A stretch of 64,000 bases of DNA from JAYOEY01 sp038120295 (GTDB taxonomy: Bacteria > Pseudomonadota > Alphaproteobacteria > MPNO01 > UBA2964), in the NCBI GenBank assembly GCA_038120295.1, contig JAYOLL010000004.1:124001-188000 (forward strand), written 5' to 3'. The first letter of the stretch is position 1, and each line of letters starts with the position of its first letter. The position numbers were made by a program, and so were the translations under genes. Shown here in pieces: positions 33,913-41,992 of this stretch. The notes under the pieces were generated by a model, which saw only the letters and a program-made list of their open reading frames with translations, made no database searches and was not told the origin of the DNA.

Positions 33913-35617
33913 GCTGCCTCCTCCCGTCCTTTTCGGTGACAATATTGACCGCCATGCGACGGCGGATGTCTTCTGAGGCCGGGTCGACCGGGTCGACGCC
34001 GAGCATGGGGCCGATCCGCGCGATAACCTTTCCGACTACGGGAGCGGCCACCCAGCCGCCTGTCGCGTAACCGAACGTTTCCTTTGTACCGGTCGGCTCG
34101 TCGAGCATGGCGAAGACGACATAGCGGGGCGCGGTCATCGGAAACGCTCCGATGAAAGACGACATCAGCGCCTTGGTCTTGTATCGGCGGCCGACCACTT
34201 TCTCCGCGGTGCCGGTCTTGCCGCCCACCAGCATGCCGTCGGCCGCGGCATTCTTGCCGGTGCCGTTTTCCACCACGAGGCGCATCAGGCGGCGGATTTT
34301 TTCCGACGTTGCGGCCGAAATCACCCGTGTTCCTTTCGGACGCTCCCCGTCAGGCTGATGGATCAGGGTCGGGTTCCGCCGAACGCCTCCATTGACCATC
34401 GAGGCCACGCCTGAAACAAGCTGCATCGGGCTGACCGAGATGCCGTGGCCGAAGGAAATCGTCATGGCATTTATTTCGCGCCAGCGGTTCGGTACCAGAG
34501 GCGATCCGACTTCCGGCAGTTCGACGGGAGAAGGCCGCAGCATGCCGATCCGGCGCATGAACTCCTGCTGGGCGATCGGTCCGACATCGAGCGCCATCTT
34601 CACCGACCCGATATTCGACGAGTACATGAAGATCTCGGGCACCGAGAGCCATCGCCGCTTGGCGTGGAAATCGCGAATGACGAACCGCGCGATGCGGATC
34701 GGATCCTTCGCGTCGTACCCGCTTCCGAGCGTAATCCGCCCGGTGTCGAGCGCCATCGCCGTATTGAAGATCTTGAACGTGGAACCCATCTCGTAGACGC
34801 CCAGCGTGGCCCGGTTGAAACGGGCTTCCTTGCCGATGGCCATCGGCTTGTTGGGGTCGAAGGTGGGCAGGGAAACGAGGGAAAGCACTTCGCCGCTGTT
34901 CACATCCATGACGATGCCGGCGCCGCCGATCGCCTGGAATGTCTCCATGGCGGACGACAGCTCGGCATGCATCGCGTGCTGGACGCGTAGATCTATCGAT
35001 AGCTGAAGCGGCGTCCCCTTTCTGCCAAGCGCACGGTCGAAGGCGCGTTCGATGCCGACGAGGCCGCGATTATCGATATCGGTGTGGCCCACGATGTGGG
35101 AGACCAGCGGTCCAGCCGGGTAAACCCGTCTCTCTTCCTGAAGAAAATCCAGTCCCGGGATACCCAGCCGGTTGACGGCGTTCTGCTGGCGTGGGGTCAG
35201 GTGGCGCCTGATCCAGATGAAGGCGCGATCCGACATGAGCTTGCGCCGTACTTTCGCAATGTCGAGATCCGGCAGCACCGTGGCAAGCTTGCGGGCAGCC
35301 TCGTCTGCGTCGAGGACGACCCGGGCGTCCGCGTACAGAGATGCGGTCTTCAGGCTTGTCGCCAGCAGAACCCCGTTGCGGTCGACGATGTCGGCCCGGT
35401 CGGTGTGATGGCTGGTCTCGCCGGTCGACTGGGCGAGACGCGGTTCATTGCCGTCCGCAAACAGGGTCACGTCGACCAGTCGACCGGCGACCACCGCGAA
35501 TGCCACGGCGAACACCGCGCCGGCAATCAGGAGACGGCTGCGACCTGTCTCGACGGCCGGTGGAACCGGCTGCTCCAGGCTGGTGCGCCTGGGCGGAATG
35601 GGATGGCGGCCGATCAT
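33899..35617 (-). CDS. ftsI: peptidoglycan transpeptidase FtsI (PBP3)
   Basis: A 572-residue class B penicillin-binding protein for septal cross-linking. One membrane anchor lies near residues 25-47 (LLIAGAVFAVAFAVVAGRLV), then the dimerisation domain and the transpeptidase domain. The active-site motifs are GSTFK (serine and lysine), YSSNIGS (SxN) and VGGKTGTAEK (KTG). The ATG at 35617 overlaps the ftsL stop (ATGA); an open extension upstream of it is antisense-like and was not used. Works with the SEDS polymerase FtsW encoded downstream. Confidence 0.95.
   Translation of the reverse strand: MIGRHPIPPRRTSLEQPVPPAVETGRSRLLIAGAVFAVAFAVVAGRLVDVTLFADGNEPRLAQSTGETSHHTDRADIVDRNGVLLATSLKTASLYADARVVLDADEAARKLATVLPDLDIAKVRRKLMSDRAFIWIRRHLTPRQQNAVNRLGIPGLDFLQEERRVYPAGPLVSHIVGHTDIDNRGLVGIERAFDRALGRKGTPLQLSIDLRVQHAMHAELSSAMETFQAIGGAGIVMDVNSGEVLSLVSLPTFDPNKPMAIGKEARFNRATLGVYEMGSTFKIFNTAMALDTGRITLGSGYDAKDPIRIARFVIRDFHAKRRWLSVPEIFMYSSNIGSVKMALDVGPIAQQEFMRRIGMLRPSPVELPEVGSPLVPNRWREINAMTISFGHGISVSPMQLVSGVASMVNGGVRRNPTLIHQPDGERPKGTRVISAATSEKIRRLMRLVVENGTGKNAAADGMLVGGKTGTAEKVVGRRYKTKALMSSFIGAFPMTAPRYVVFAMLDEPTGTKETFGYATGGWVAAPVVGKVIARIGPMLGVDPVDPASEDIRRRMAVNIVTEKDGRRQLASF
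33917..33925 (-). promoter_or_regulatory. ribosome binding site that decides the murE TTG start
   Basis: The minus strand reads GGGAGGAGG four bases before the TTG at 33912. This near-perfect Shine-Dalgarno sequence lies inside the coding end of ftsI, where it also encodes Gly-Arg-Arg. Confidence 0.65.
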
Positions 35618-35982
35618 GGGTCGCGCCTGTATTTGGCGAGAAGGGGGGGTAGGTGATCGGCCGCCGGGGGGGTGGCGGTTGCAGCCGGGATTTCGGCTGC
35701 GGAATCGGGACGCAGGGGAATATCCGAGATATCGAGCGTCTGGCGCGCCTTGACCGGTTCGAGCGACAACAGGTCGCGTCCGAGCGTCTCGAGCCGCTGG
35801 GGACGGTTGAGATAGCTCCATTCGGCCTTCAGCACGTGGACGGCTTCAAGGTTTATCAGCGTCTCCCGGTTGATGTCGGCAAGCTGGTCTTCCATCTCCG
35901 CGACTTCGTATTTCAGGAGAAAGAGACCGATACCGGCCATGACGGCGAGCGCCATCCAGAATATTGTGCCGCCCCGCATCAT
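35614..35982 (-). CDS. ftsL: cell division protein FtsL-like
   Basis: A 122-residue bitopic protein in the position of ftsL. A short cytoplasmic end, one membrane span at about 8-24 (FWMALAVMAGIGLFLLKYEV) and a helical, probably coiled-coil segment (about 25-60, MEDQLADINRETLINLEAVHVLKAEW) precede LNRPQRLETLGRDLLSLEPV, a stretch seen in alphaproteobacterial FtsL. The C-terminal 40 residues are Pro/Ala-rich. FtsL sequences diverge strongly, so position between rsmH and ftsI is part of the evidence. It starts with an ATGATG that overlaps the rsmH stop. Confidence 0.85.
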   Translation of the reverse strand: MMRGGTIFWMALAVMAGIGLFLLKYEVAEMEDQLADINRETLINLEAVHVLKAEWSYLNRPQRLETLGRDLLSLEPVKARQTLDISDIPLRPDSAAEIPAATATPPAADHLPPLLAKYRRDP

Positions 35983-36953
35983 GCCGCCACTCCGTCTCCG
36001 CCTGTCCAGGCGGGGGCATCGGTCCGTACGGCCGAGCGGAGGCGAGCGGAGCGCGCGCGGGGGTTCCGGGAGGTTTCGCGGGCATCGGGTTTGAGCGGCC
36101 GACGGTTCGTCTGCTCAAATGTCGGCACACGATGTTTCGCGTCCTGCGGCGGTGCATGGCGTGAGACGCCGGGCAGGTCACCCGCCCGGTCGCGCAGGAA
36201 GTTCTTGACGATCCGGTCTTCCAGAGAATGGAAGCTGACAATTGCGAGTTTCCCGCCATTGCCCAGCACGGTTTCCGCGGCTTCGAGGCCGCGGGAAAGC
36301 TCTCCAAGCTCGTCATTGATGTAGATCCGAAGCGCCTGAAAGGTTCGCGTCGCCGGATCGATCTGGTTCTGCCCGCGGGCGGGCGGGAAGCAGCCGCGCA
36401 CGACCCCGGCCAGCTGGCCGGTGCGCGAGATGGCCTGTTCGGCGCGGGCCTCGATAATGGCGCGGGCAATTCGGCGCGAGCGGCGTTCCTCGCCATAGGT
36501 AAAGATTATGTCGGCCAGGGACTGTTCGCTCTCGCCGTTCACGATATCGGCGGCGCTCGGTCCGTCGCCACCCATTCGCATGTCGAGCGGCCCATCCTTG
36601 CTGAACGAGAATCCGCGCTCGGGCTGATCGAGCTGGAAAGAGGATACGCCGAGGTCGAGCGCCACGCCGTCGACTTCGTGCACGCCTTCTGCGGCCGTCA
36701 GCCGGTCCATGTCGCCGAACCGCCCCTGAAGCACGGTCAGCCGGCCGGTATAGGACTTGGCCAGTTCCCGGCCCCGGGCGCAGGCGTCTTCGTCCCGGTC
36801 GATCCCGTAGACCCGGCAGTCCGCCGCATCGAGGATGGCGCGGCTGTAGCCGCCGCCGCCGAACGTGCCGTCGATATAGATTCCGCCGTCGCGCGGGGTC
36901 AGGGCGGCGAGCACCGCCTCCAGCATGACCGGGCGGTGTCCGCTATCGCTCAC
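35979..36953 (-). CDS. rsmH: 16S rRNA (cytosine(1402)-N(4))-methyltransferase RsmH
   Basis: A 324-residue methyltransferase for C1402 of 16S rRNA. HRPVMLEAVLAALTPRDGGIYIDGTFGGGGYSRAIL at the start is the SAM-binding motif characteristic of MraW/RsmH; ALDLGVSSFQLDQPERGFSF and VSFHSLEDRIVKNFLR are further family blocks. The C-terminal 45 residues are basic and probably bind RNA. It overlaps mraZ by four bases. Confidence 0.96.
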   Translation of the reverse strand: MSDSGHRPVMLEAVLAALTPRDGGIYIDGTFGGGGYSRAILDAADCRVYGIDRDEDACARGRELAKSYTGRLTVLQGRFGDMDRLTAAEGVHEVDGVALDLGVSSFQLDQPERGFSFSKDGPLDMRMGGDGPSAADIVNGESEQSLADIIFTYGEERRSRRIARAIIEARAEQAISRTGQLAGVVRGCFPPARGQNQIDPATRTFQALRIYINDELGELSRGLEAAETVLGNGGKLAIVSFHSLEDRIVKNFLRDRAGDLPGVSRHAPPQDAKHRVPTFEQTNRRPLKPDARETSRNPRARSARLRSAVRTDAPAWTGGDGVAA

Positions 36954-37438
36954 TGTCCGCCGCCTCCAGGAGAAGAAGGAGTTTCCTGCCCCAACCTGTT
37001 GCGCAGGGCCGCAACCGCCGCTTTCTGGTGTTCCTCGAAGGCATCCCGCGCCCAGATCTGAAATCGCGATCCGCGCCCCACGAAGGCGGCCCGGTCGGTA
37101 ATGCCGGCGGTCTCCATCAGGATGGGGGGCAGGACGATCCGGCCTTCGCCGTCGAACGGCAACTCATGCGCCATCGCCATGATCGTATCGATCAGCGAGT
37201 CTCCGCCCAGCAGGGCGCGTTCGAAGTCGCCGTCATCCATGGTGCGCTCGTGACGCCGGCGGTTGAGATCCTCCAGCGCGGCGCGTCCGAAGGCATCGAC
37301 CGCAGTATCCGTCATGGAGGGATAAGCGATGATGCCCTGGTATGCGGCATCCGCGAGGGCGGCGCGAAACGGCGCCGGAACGGAGACCCGTCCCTTGCGG
37401 TCGACCTTGTTCACGAATGTGGACAGGAACGCCGTCAC
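36950..37438 (-). CDS. mraZ: transcriptional regulator MraZ
   Basis: A 162-residue protein with two SpoVT-AbrB-like halves: VDRKGRVSVPAPFRAAL and FDGEGRIVLPPILMETAGI. MraZ binds short direct repeats in its own promoter and controls the dcw cluster. I place the start at the GTG at 37438 (TAFLSTFVNKVDRKG), with GGGGG seven bases upstream; the frame is open another 36 codons upstream but that sequence is not MraZ-like and contains the leader. Five TGGGN-type boxes lie 112-157 bases in front of it. Confidence 0.93.
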   Translation of the reverse strand: MTAFLSTFVNKVDRKGRVSVPAPFRAALADAAYQGIIAYPSMTDTAVDAFGRAALEDLNRRRHERTMDDGDFERALLGGDSLIDTIMAMAHELPFDGEGRIVLPPILMETAGITDRAAFVGRGSRFQIWARDAFEEHQKAAVAALRNRLGQETPSSPGGGGQ

Positions 37439-37549
37439 AAAAAAACCCCCGACTAAATTCTCCAGGGCCCTCCGCACCCCTGCGGAAACCCTCCCCAAAG
37501 ATCGGGCCGAAAATCGGGCAGGCGCACTGCACCCGATCTGATCCAATTT

Positions 37550-37595
37550 TGGGTATATATGGGAATATATGGGAATCTATGGTGCGTCAATGGGA
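37550..37595. promoter_or_regulatory. candidate MraZ operator: phased TGGGN repeats
   Basis: Plus-strand TGGGN boxes begin at 37550, 37560 and 37570, exactly ten bases apart with five-base AT-rich spacers. A degenerate box (TGGTG) follows at 37580 and another TGGGA at 37591. The box plus five-base spacer pattern is that described for E. coli MraZ. They lie in the mraZ leader and overlap the candidate promoter, which suggests autorepression. Relative to mraZ the boxes read on the opposite strand. Confidence 0.7.
37562..37590 (-). promoter_or_regulatory. candidate mraZ (dcw cluster) promoter
   Basis: On the minus strand TTGACG (37590-37585) would be a -35 element, followed after 15 or 17 bases by TATATT or TATTCC as -10. 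It lies among the TGGGN boxes. The rest of 37439-37773 between mraZ and rnpB shows no gene; it holds this promoter, the leader of about 110 bases, and AT-rich sequence upstream. Confidence 0.45.
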
Positions 37596-37773
37596 AATCA
37601 CGGGTCCTGACAGCAAAACCATGATTTTCTTTGGGTTCAATTTAATGAATAAATTCCTGTTCAAAGACGTCGCATAGTGGCTGCTTTGCGCAGCCGCGGC
37701 ATGGCAAGCATAGGATCGCGTTTCATTGTGGCGAAAACTTGTTCCGCATATGTTCTTTTTTCGAAAGATTGTG

Positions 37774-38167
<394 letters not shown>

Positions 38168-38173
38168 CGGACG

Positions 38174-38203
38174 AAATCTGGCGGGCGGGACTGCAAAGGT
38201 CAA
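38174..38203 (-). promoter_or_regulatory. candidate rnpB promoter
   Basis: TTGACC (38203-38198) and AGATTT (38179-38174) are separated by 18 bases on the minus strand, placing the start about seven bases later, exactly at the 5' side of RNase P helix P1. The -35 element overlaps the stop codon of the upstream amidase gene. Confidence 0.5.
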
Positions 38204-38880
38204 GACATAGCGGCGCATGCGGCGAGTAGCGCCATCGTCTCTTCATCCGGGACGCCATCCACGCGACCGGGCCGGAAATGACGCTGAAAGGCGCTGACGA
38301 CGACGTCGAGCGGCAGGACAGGGTTATAACCGATGGCGGTCAGGAGTTCTCTGACGGTCTCGAGTGAGGGGGCTGCGCCCTCGTTATTTTTCGGCCAGAC
38401 CCCGATGCCTGCATCGGCCAGCCCGCGCCAGTCGAAAAGCTCTCCGGGGTCCTGCTTGCGGTCCGGGGCTACGTCGGAATGCCCGAGCACGCGCTGCGGC
38501 GGGATGGGATGTCGCGACAGGATGTCGAGGCACAGGTCGGTAACCGCTGCCATCTGGGCACCGGGGAATGGCCTGTATCCGAACTCGTGACCCGGATTTA
38601 CGATCTCGACGCCGATGGAGCGTCCGTTGATGTCGGTTTCGCCGGCCCAGTAGCTGACGCCCGCATGCCAGGCGCGGCGATCTTCCGGCACCAGCCTGAA
38701 CACAGCGCCGTCTTCTTCCACCAGATAATGCGAACTGACCTTTGCCTCAGAATCGCACAGCCTCTCCAGCGCAGCCTCGCCGGAAACCATGCCCGTGTAG
38801 TGCAGAATCAGCATGTCGATTGCCACACCCTCCGGGCGGGCGTTGTGGTTCGGCGACGGCCGTTCTGTCGGCGCGTTCAT
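38200..38880 (-). CDS. N-acetylmuramoyl-L-alanine amidase (AmpD/AmiD type) with peptidoglycan-binding domain
   Basis: A 226-residue amidase_2 enzyme that cleaves the bond between MurNAc and L-alanine. Zinc ligands are His27 (LILHYTG), His134 (LGHSDVAP) and Asp144, with the catalytic glutamate at Glu92 (SIGVEIVN). A peptidoglycan_binding_1-like helical domain (about 170-225, PSLETVRELLTAIGYNP) follows, so the layout is closer to AmiD than to the shorter AmpD. No signal peptide is evident, which fits cytoplasmic recycling of anhydro-muropeptides, although AmiD itself is a lipoprotein. It overlaps the end of the EamA transporter gene and lies just upstream of rnpB. Confidence 0.9.
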   Translation of the reverse strand: MNAPTERPSPNHNARPEGVAIDMLILHYTGMVSGEAALERLCDSEAKVSSHYLVEEDGAVFRLVPEDRRAWHAGVSYWAGETDINGRSIGVEIVNPGHEFGYRPFPGAQMAAVTDLCLDILSRHPIPPQRVLGHSDVAPDRKQDPGELFDWRGLADAGIGVWPKNNEGAAPSLETVRELLTAIGYNPVLPLDVVVSAFQRHFRPGRVDGVPDEETMALLAACAAMS

Positions 38881-39761
38881 GACGGCGCTGCCGCTTGCGC
38901 CGCAGCGATTTTCGAGGGGCCTCCGCGCAATACGATGAGGGCAACGCCGGCGACCGTTACCAGACCGCCGACCGCGATCCGCCAGGTCAGCGTTTCGTCC
39001 AGCAGAAGCACGCCGAACAGGACGCCCAGCACTGGTACCAGAAGCGTAAAGGGCATGACCTGGTTGGTGTCATAGCGCGGCAGGAGCCGGTACCAGAGGC
39101 CCTGGCCGAACACACTGGCGCCGAGCGCCATGTAGGCGATGCCGGCAAGCGTGGCCAACCGCGCATCGAGCGTCGCCTCTATCTGGCCGGTCTCGAAGAT
39201 GAGGGAGACCGCGAAGGCGAGCAGAGCGCCGAAGATCGAAATCCAGCCGTTGAGCGACATAAAATCCTGCGGTCCCAGCCGCTTGATCTGGATCGTCGCC
39301 ACGGAGAAGAAGAAAGCGGAAAGCATCATCAGGGCCAGCAAATCGAGCCGCGCGCCGATCCTGGGTACGCCGGTCAGCACCACGATGCCAGCGAAGGCGA
39401 CGACCATGCCGAACACGCGTCGCCAGCCCAGCGGTTCGCGGAACAGGATCCAGGCCAGCAGGGCGGCGAACGGGACCGCCGTCTGCATGGCGATGGCGCC
39501 CGTGCCGGCATCGATGAATTGCAGCCCGATCAGCGCCAGTCCGAAATGTATGGTCGTCATGGTCGCCGCAATCAGGATCAGCGGGACGACGATCCCTCGT
39601 GGGGACCGCAGAAACCAGACGAGCGCCAGCGATGCAAGCGTGAGGCGAAGTCCGAGCAGGAAGTAAGGCGGTATTTCCAGCGCGCCCATCCGCATGGCGA
39701 CGAAGTTGCCTCCCCAGATGGTGACGACCAGCAGCGCTGTCATTGCATCGAGCGGCCTCAC
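38877..39761 (-). CDS. EamA/DMT-family transporter
   Basis: A 294-residue membrane protein with ten hydrophobic segments arranged as two EamA repeats (about 5-135 and 145-285). The start LLVVTIWGGNFVAMRMGALEIPPYFLLGLRL is typical of drug/metabolite transporters, with the WGGNFVAM stretch in the first span. These proteins export amino acids or other small metabolites; the substrate cannot be read from sequence. The stop overlaps the start of the amidase gene (ATGA), so the two may be translated together, which raises the unproved possibility of a cell-wall fragment as substrate. Confidence 0.88.
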   Translation of the reverse strand: MRPLDAMTALLVVTIWGGNFVAMRMGALEIPPYFLLGLRLTLASLALVWFLRSPRGIVVPLILIAATMTTIHFGLALIGLQFIDAGTGAIAMQTAVPFAALLAWILFREPLGWRRVFGMVVAFAGIVVLTGVPRIGARLDLLALMMLSAFFFSVATIQIKRLGPQDFMSLNGWISIFGALLAFAVSLIFETGQIEATLDARLATLAGIAYMALGASVFGQGLWYRLLPRYDTNQVMPFTLLVPVLGVLFGVLLLDETLTWRIAVGGLVTVAGVALIVLRGGPSKIAAAQAAAPS

Positions 39762-39804
39762 GGCGACTTCATAGTGAGTTCTGGGGGTGCGCCTGCCATG
39801 GCGG

Positions 39805-40545
39805 TCAGGTCATGCCGCGCTGCTTCGCGATCTCGTCATAGGCGGCGTTGATCGCAGCGACTTTCTCGGTCGCCACGTCGATAAAATCTTCCGGCATACC
39901 CTGTGCGATGAGCGTATCGGGATGGTTCTCGCGCAACAGCGTGCGCCATACCGACCGAATCTCATCGTTGCTTGCGTCGCGCGACACGCCAAGGACCGCG
40001 TAGGGGTCCTCGACCTTCAGCCCCATATGGGCGGCTTTCAGGCGATCGAACGTCGTTTCATCGAACCCGAAAATTTCAGCTACCTTGGCGAGAAACTCCA
40101 TTTCGGCCGGATGCGCCACGCCGTCGGCGCGGGCAATATGAAACAATCCGCCCAGCAGCTCTTCGAGGACGGCAGGGTTGTCGTGGAACAGACGGGCGAC
40201 CTGCCGGGCATAGGGTTCGAATCCGCGAGAATCCTTTCGCGCCTGATCGAAGACCCGGCCGACATTTTTCACTTCCTCCGGCGGGACATGAAAAATCTCC
40301 TTGAAGGCATCAACCTCGTCTCTCGTGACCGCGCCATCCGATTTGGCCATCTTGGCCGACAGGACGATGACGGCGATGGCGAAGGCGGTCTGCTTGGCGA
40401 GTCCCGGTTCGCCGTCCGGGCCGTCCTCGCTCTGCTGCCGATACCGGTCGTATGCGTGGCCGGCGATGCCGCCTATCAGGGCGCCCAGTGGCCCGCCGGC
40501 AAGAAGTCCGGCGCCGGCACCGAGAATTTTTCCCCAGATCGCCAT
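39805..40545 (-). CDS. djlA: TerB/J-domain co-chaperone (DjlA-like)
   Basis: A 246-residue protein with a glycine-rich hydrophobic N-terminal segment (residues 8-30, GAGAGLLAGGPLGALIGGIAG) that may insert in the membrane, a TerB-like helical domain (about 50-170, KMAKSDGAVTRDEVDAFKEIF and IARADGVAHPAEMEFL, each with acidic metal-binding-type residues) and a C-terminal J domain with HPD at 208-210. This is the DjlA organisation, in which the J domain stimulates DnaK at the membrane. It overlaps the DUF3750 gene by one base (TGATG), so they are co-translated. The gene symbol rests on layout, not on tested function. Confidence 0.85.
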   Translation of the reverse strand: MAIWGKILGAGAGLLAGGPLGALIGGIAGHAYDRYRQQSEDGPDGEPGLAKQTAFAIAVIVLSAKMAKSDGAVTRDEVDAFKEIFHVPPEEVKNVGRVFDQARKDSRGFEPYARQVARLFHDNPAVLEELLGGLFHIARADGVAHPAEMEFLAKVAEIFGFDETTFDRLKAAHMGLKVEDPYAVLGVSRDASNDEIRSVWRTLLRENHPDTLIAQGMPEDFIDVATEKVAAINAAYDEIAKQRGMT

Positions 40546-41285
40546 CAGGGACCGACCTTGCCGATGCCCGGCAGGCGTAACGCCAGTTCCGCGGGATCAA
40601 CGCCGAACGACAGTCCCAGAACGTTGAATTCAAGGCCTTCTTCCGGCGAAACAATGAACCCCAGAACGCCGAACAGCGAGAGCTGAAGGCCTCTCCCGCT
40701 CGGCGGCGACCCAACCAACGACCCGTCCGGCAGGAAATCCTTGCCGATAGCGGTCGGCGGCAGGTCGACTGTGAGTTCGGGCACTCGCTTGGTAATGAAG
40801 GCGACAAAGGTGTTGCTGTTGGGGCCGGGCCAGGTGCGATAGAAGTCCTGGTAGGGATAGTCTTTCGACGCTTTTTCGATATTCCGGATCGCCCGCGCGG
40901 CCTCCTCGCCGCGAAGGTCGGCATAGAGTTCGGGTCGCGCGCCGAACCAGAAGCGGTCCGGCCCGTCATTGTGGATCTGGACGGCGCTGCCGCCATGAAA
41001 AGCGCGCCAGCCTACAACCTCATAGGTCGTGTATTCAGGGGCGTTCTCGGGCTTGACGGAAATCCAGGTATGCACCGCGAACGCGCCGCGCCACCGGAAG
41101 GCGCGCGCGCCATAAACCTGAACCACCGCCTCGCGGGTCGAAGCGGGCGACGGCGCAAGTCCGCTGCTCTCGCGAGTTGCGAGTCGCCAGTCGCCCGCGA
41201 TGTTCGCCTTATCGCTCACGGCGACGGCCACCGGTCCCGACAGCAGCAGCAAAATCAGTACGAGGGGGGCAAGTATCCATTTCAT
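40545..41285 (-). CDS. DUF3750-family protein, exported or membrane-anchored
   Basis: A 246-residue protein of unknown function. The first 22 residues (ILAPLVLILLLLSGPVAVAV) form a hydrophobic signal or anchor. The rest has repeated aromatic-rich beta-like segments: AFRWRGAFAVHTWISVKPENAP, YEVVGWRAFHGG, and DFYRTWPGPNSNTFVAFI, which I associate with DUF3750. A Cys-free His/Asn core in those segments could be enzymatic, but nothing proves it. The gene is directly upstream of the DjlA-like gene and shares one base with it, so the two products probably act in the same envelope process. Confidence 0.75.
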   Translation of the reverse strand: MKWILAPLVLILLLLSGPVAVAVSDKANIAGDWRLATRESSGLAPSPASTREAVVQVYGARAFRWRGAFAVHTWISVKPENAPEYTTYEVVGWRAFHGGSAVQIHNDGPDRFWFGARPELYADLRGEEAARAIRNIEKASKDYPYQDFYRTWPGPNSNTFVAFITKRVPELTVDLPPTAIGKDFLPDGSLVGSPPSGRGLQLSLFGVLGFIVSPEEGLEFNVLGLSFGVDPAELALRLPGIGKVGP

Positions 41286-41363
41286 GCGCGGCAGACGTTA
41301 GCACCCGCGTCCGACGTCAACAATAATTCTTCAAACTGTCGACCGTTCGCTATCGCGCATTCC

Positions 41364-41882
41364 CTAGTCGTCGAACAGGCGGTCGATGTCGTCCTGGTCG
41401 TTTGCCGCATCGACGTCGTTAATGATGGCGCCGGCGATATCGATAAGGCTGCGCAGCGCCATCGTGTTCTCCGCGACCGCTGTTGCCAGACGATCGGGAT
41501 TCTCCGCATCCAGCAATTGCGCCGCCTGTTTTACGGCGTCCTCGATCGTTTCGTTGATGTCGTCGACAGTGCTGTCGAACGGGCCCCGATATTCGGGGGG
41601 AGAGATTTCGTATGCGGCGATTGCGAGGTCGCGGTCCGAGAGTCCGCTCTCGGCGAAATGTTCGCAATAGCTCTTGCGCCGCCAGTCGCGTACTTCCTCG
41701 AACAGGTCCGGCATATCGAAGACCATTTCGAACAGCATCACGAATTCGTTGAAATGGTTCAGATAGTCCGTGGCCAGCAGGGAATTCGCATTGACGTTGG
41801 TGCCCTCGAGCCGGGCGCGCATGGCCTCGACCGCCATATCCGGGGAAGGATTGGGTTGCAGGGGAGCAGTATGGCGGGTCAT
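41364..41882 (-). CDS. acidic protein of unknown function
   Basis: A 172-residue soluble protein that I do not recognise. It is rich in Asp and Glu, lacks a signal peptide and membrane spans, and seems almost entirely helical (DYLNHFNEFVMLFEMVFDMPDLFEEVRDW; DDINETIEDAVKQAAQLLDAE). The C-terminus ends in an acidic DDIDRLFDD tail. The frame has the GC-rich third positions of the region, and an ATG follows a short leader. Its neighbours are the DUF3750 gene (minus strand, 78 bases downstream) and, divergently, the DUF1445 gene. Confidence 0.7.
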   Translation of the reverse strand: MTRHTAPLQPNPSPDMAVEAMRARLEGTNVNANSLLATDYLNHFNEFVMLFEMVFDMPDLFEEVRDWRRKSYCEHFAESGLSDRDLAIAAYEISPPEYRGPFDSTVDDINETIEDAVKQAAQLLDAENPDRLATAVAENTMALRSLIDIAGAIINDVDAANDQDDIDRLFDD

Positions 41883-41992
41883 CGCGTTGGTCGGGACTCT
41901 CGTTCTTTGTCCATGATTAGAGCCTGCAATCGTGTGTGAAGCGTTAATGACGGGGTTTCGGTCGCGGCTTCGCTGATGTATTCCCGTTTTCG

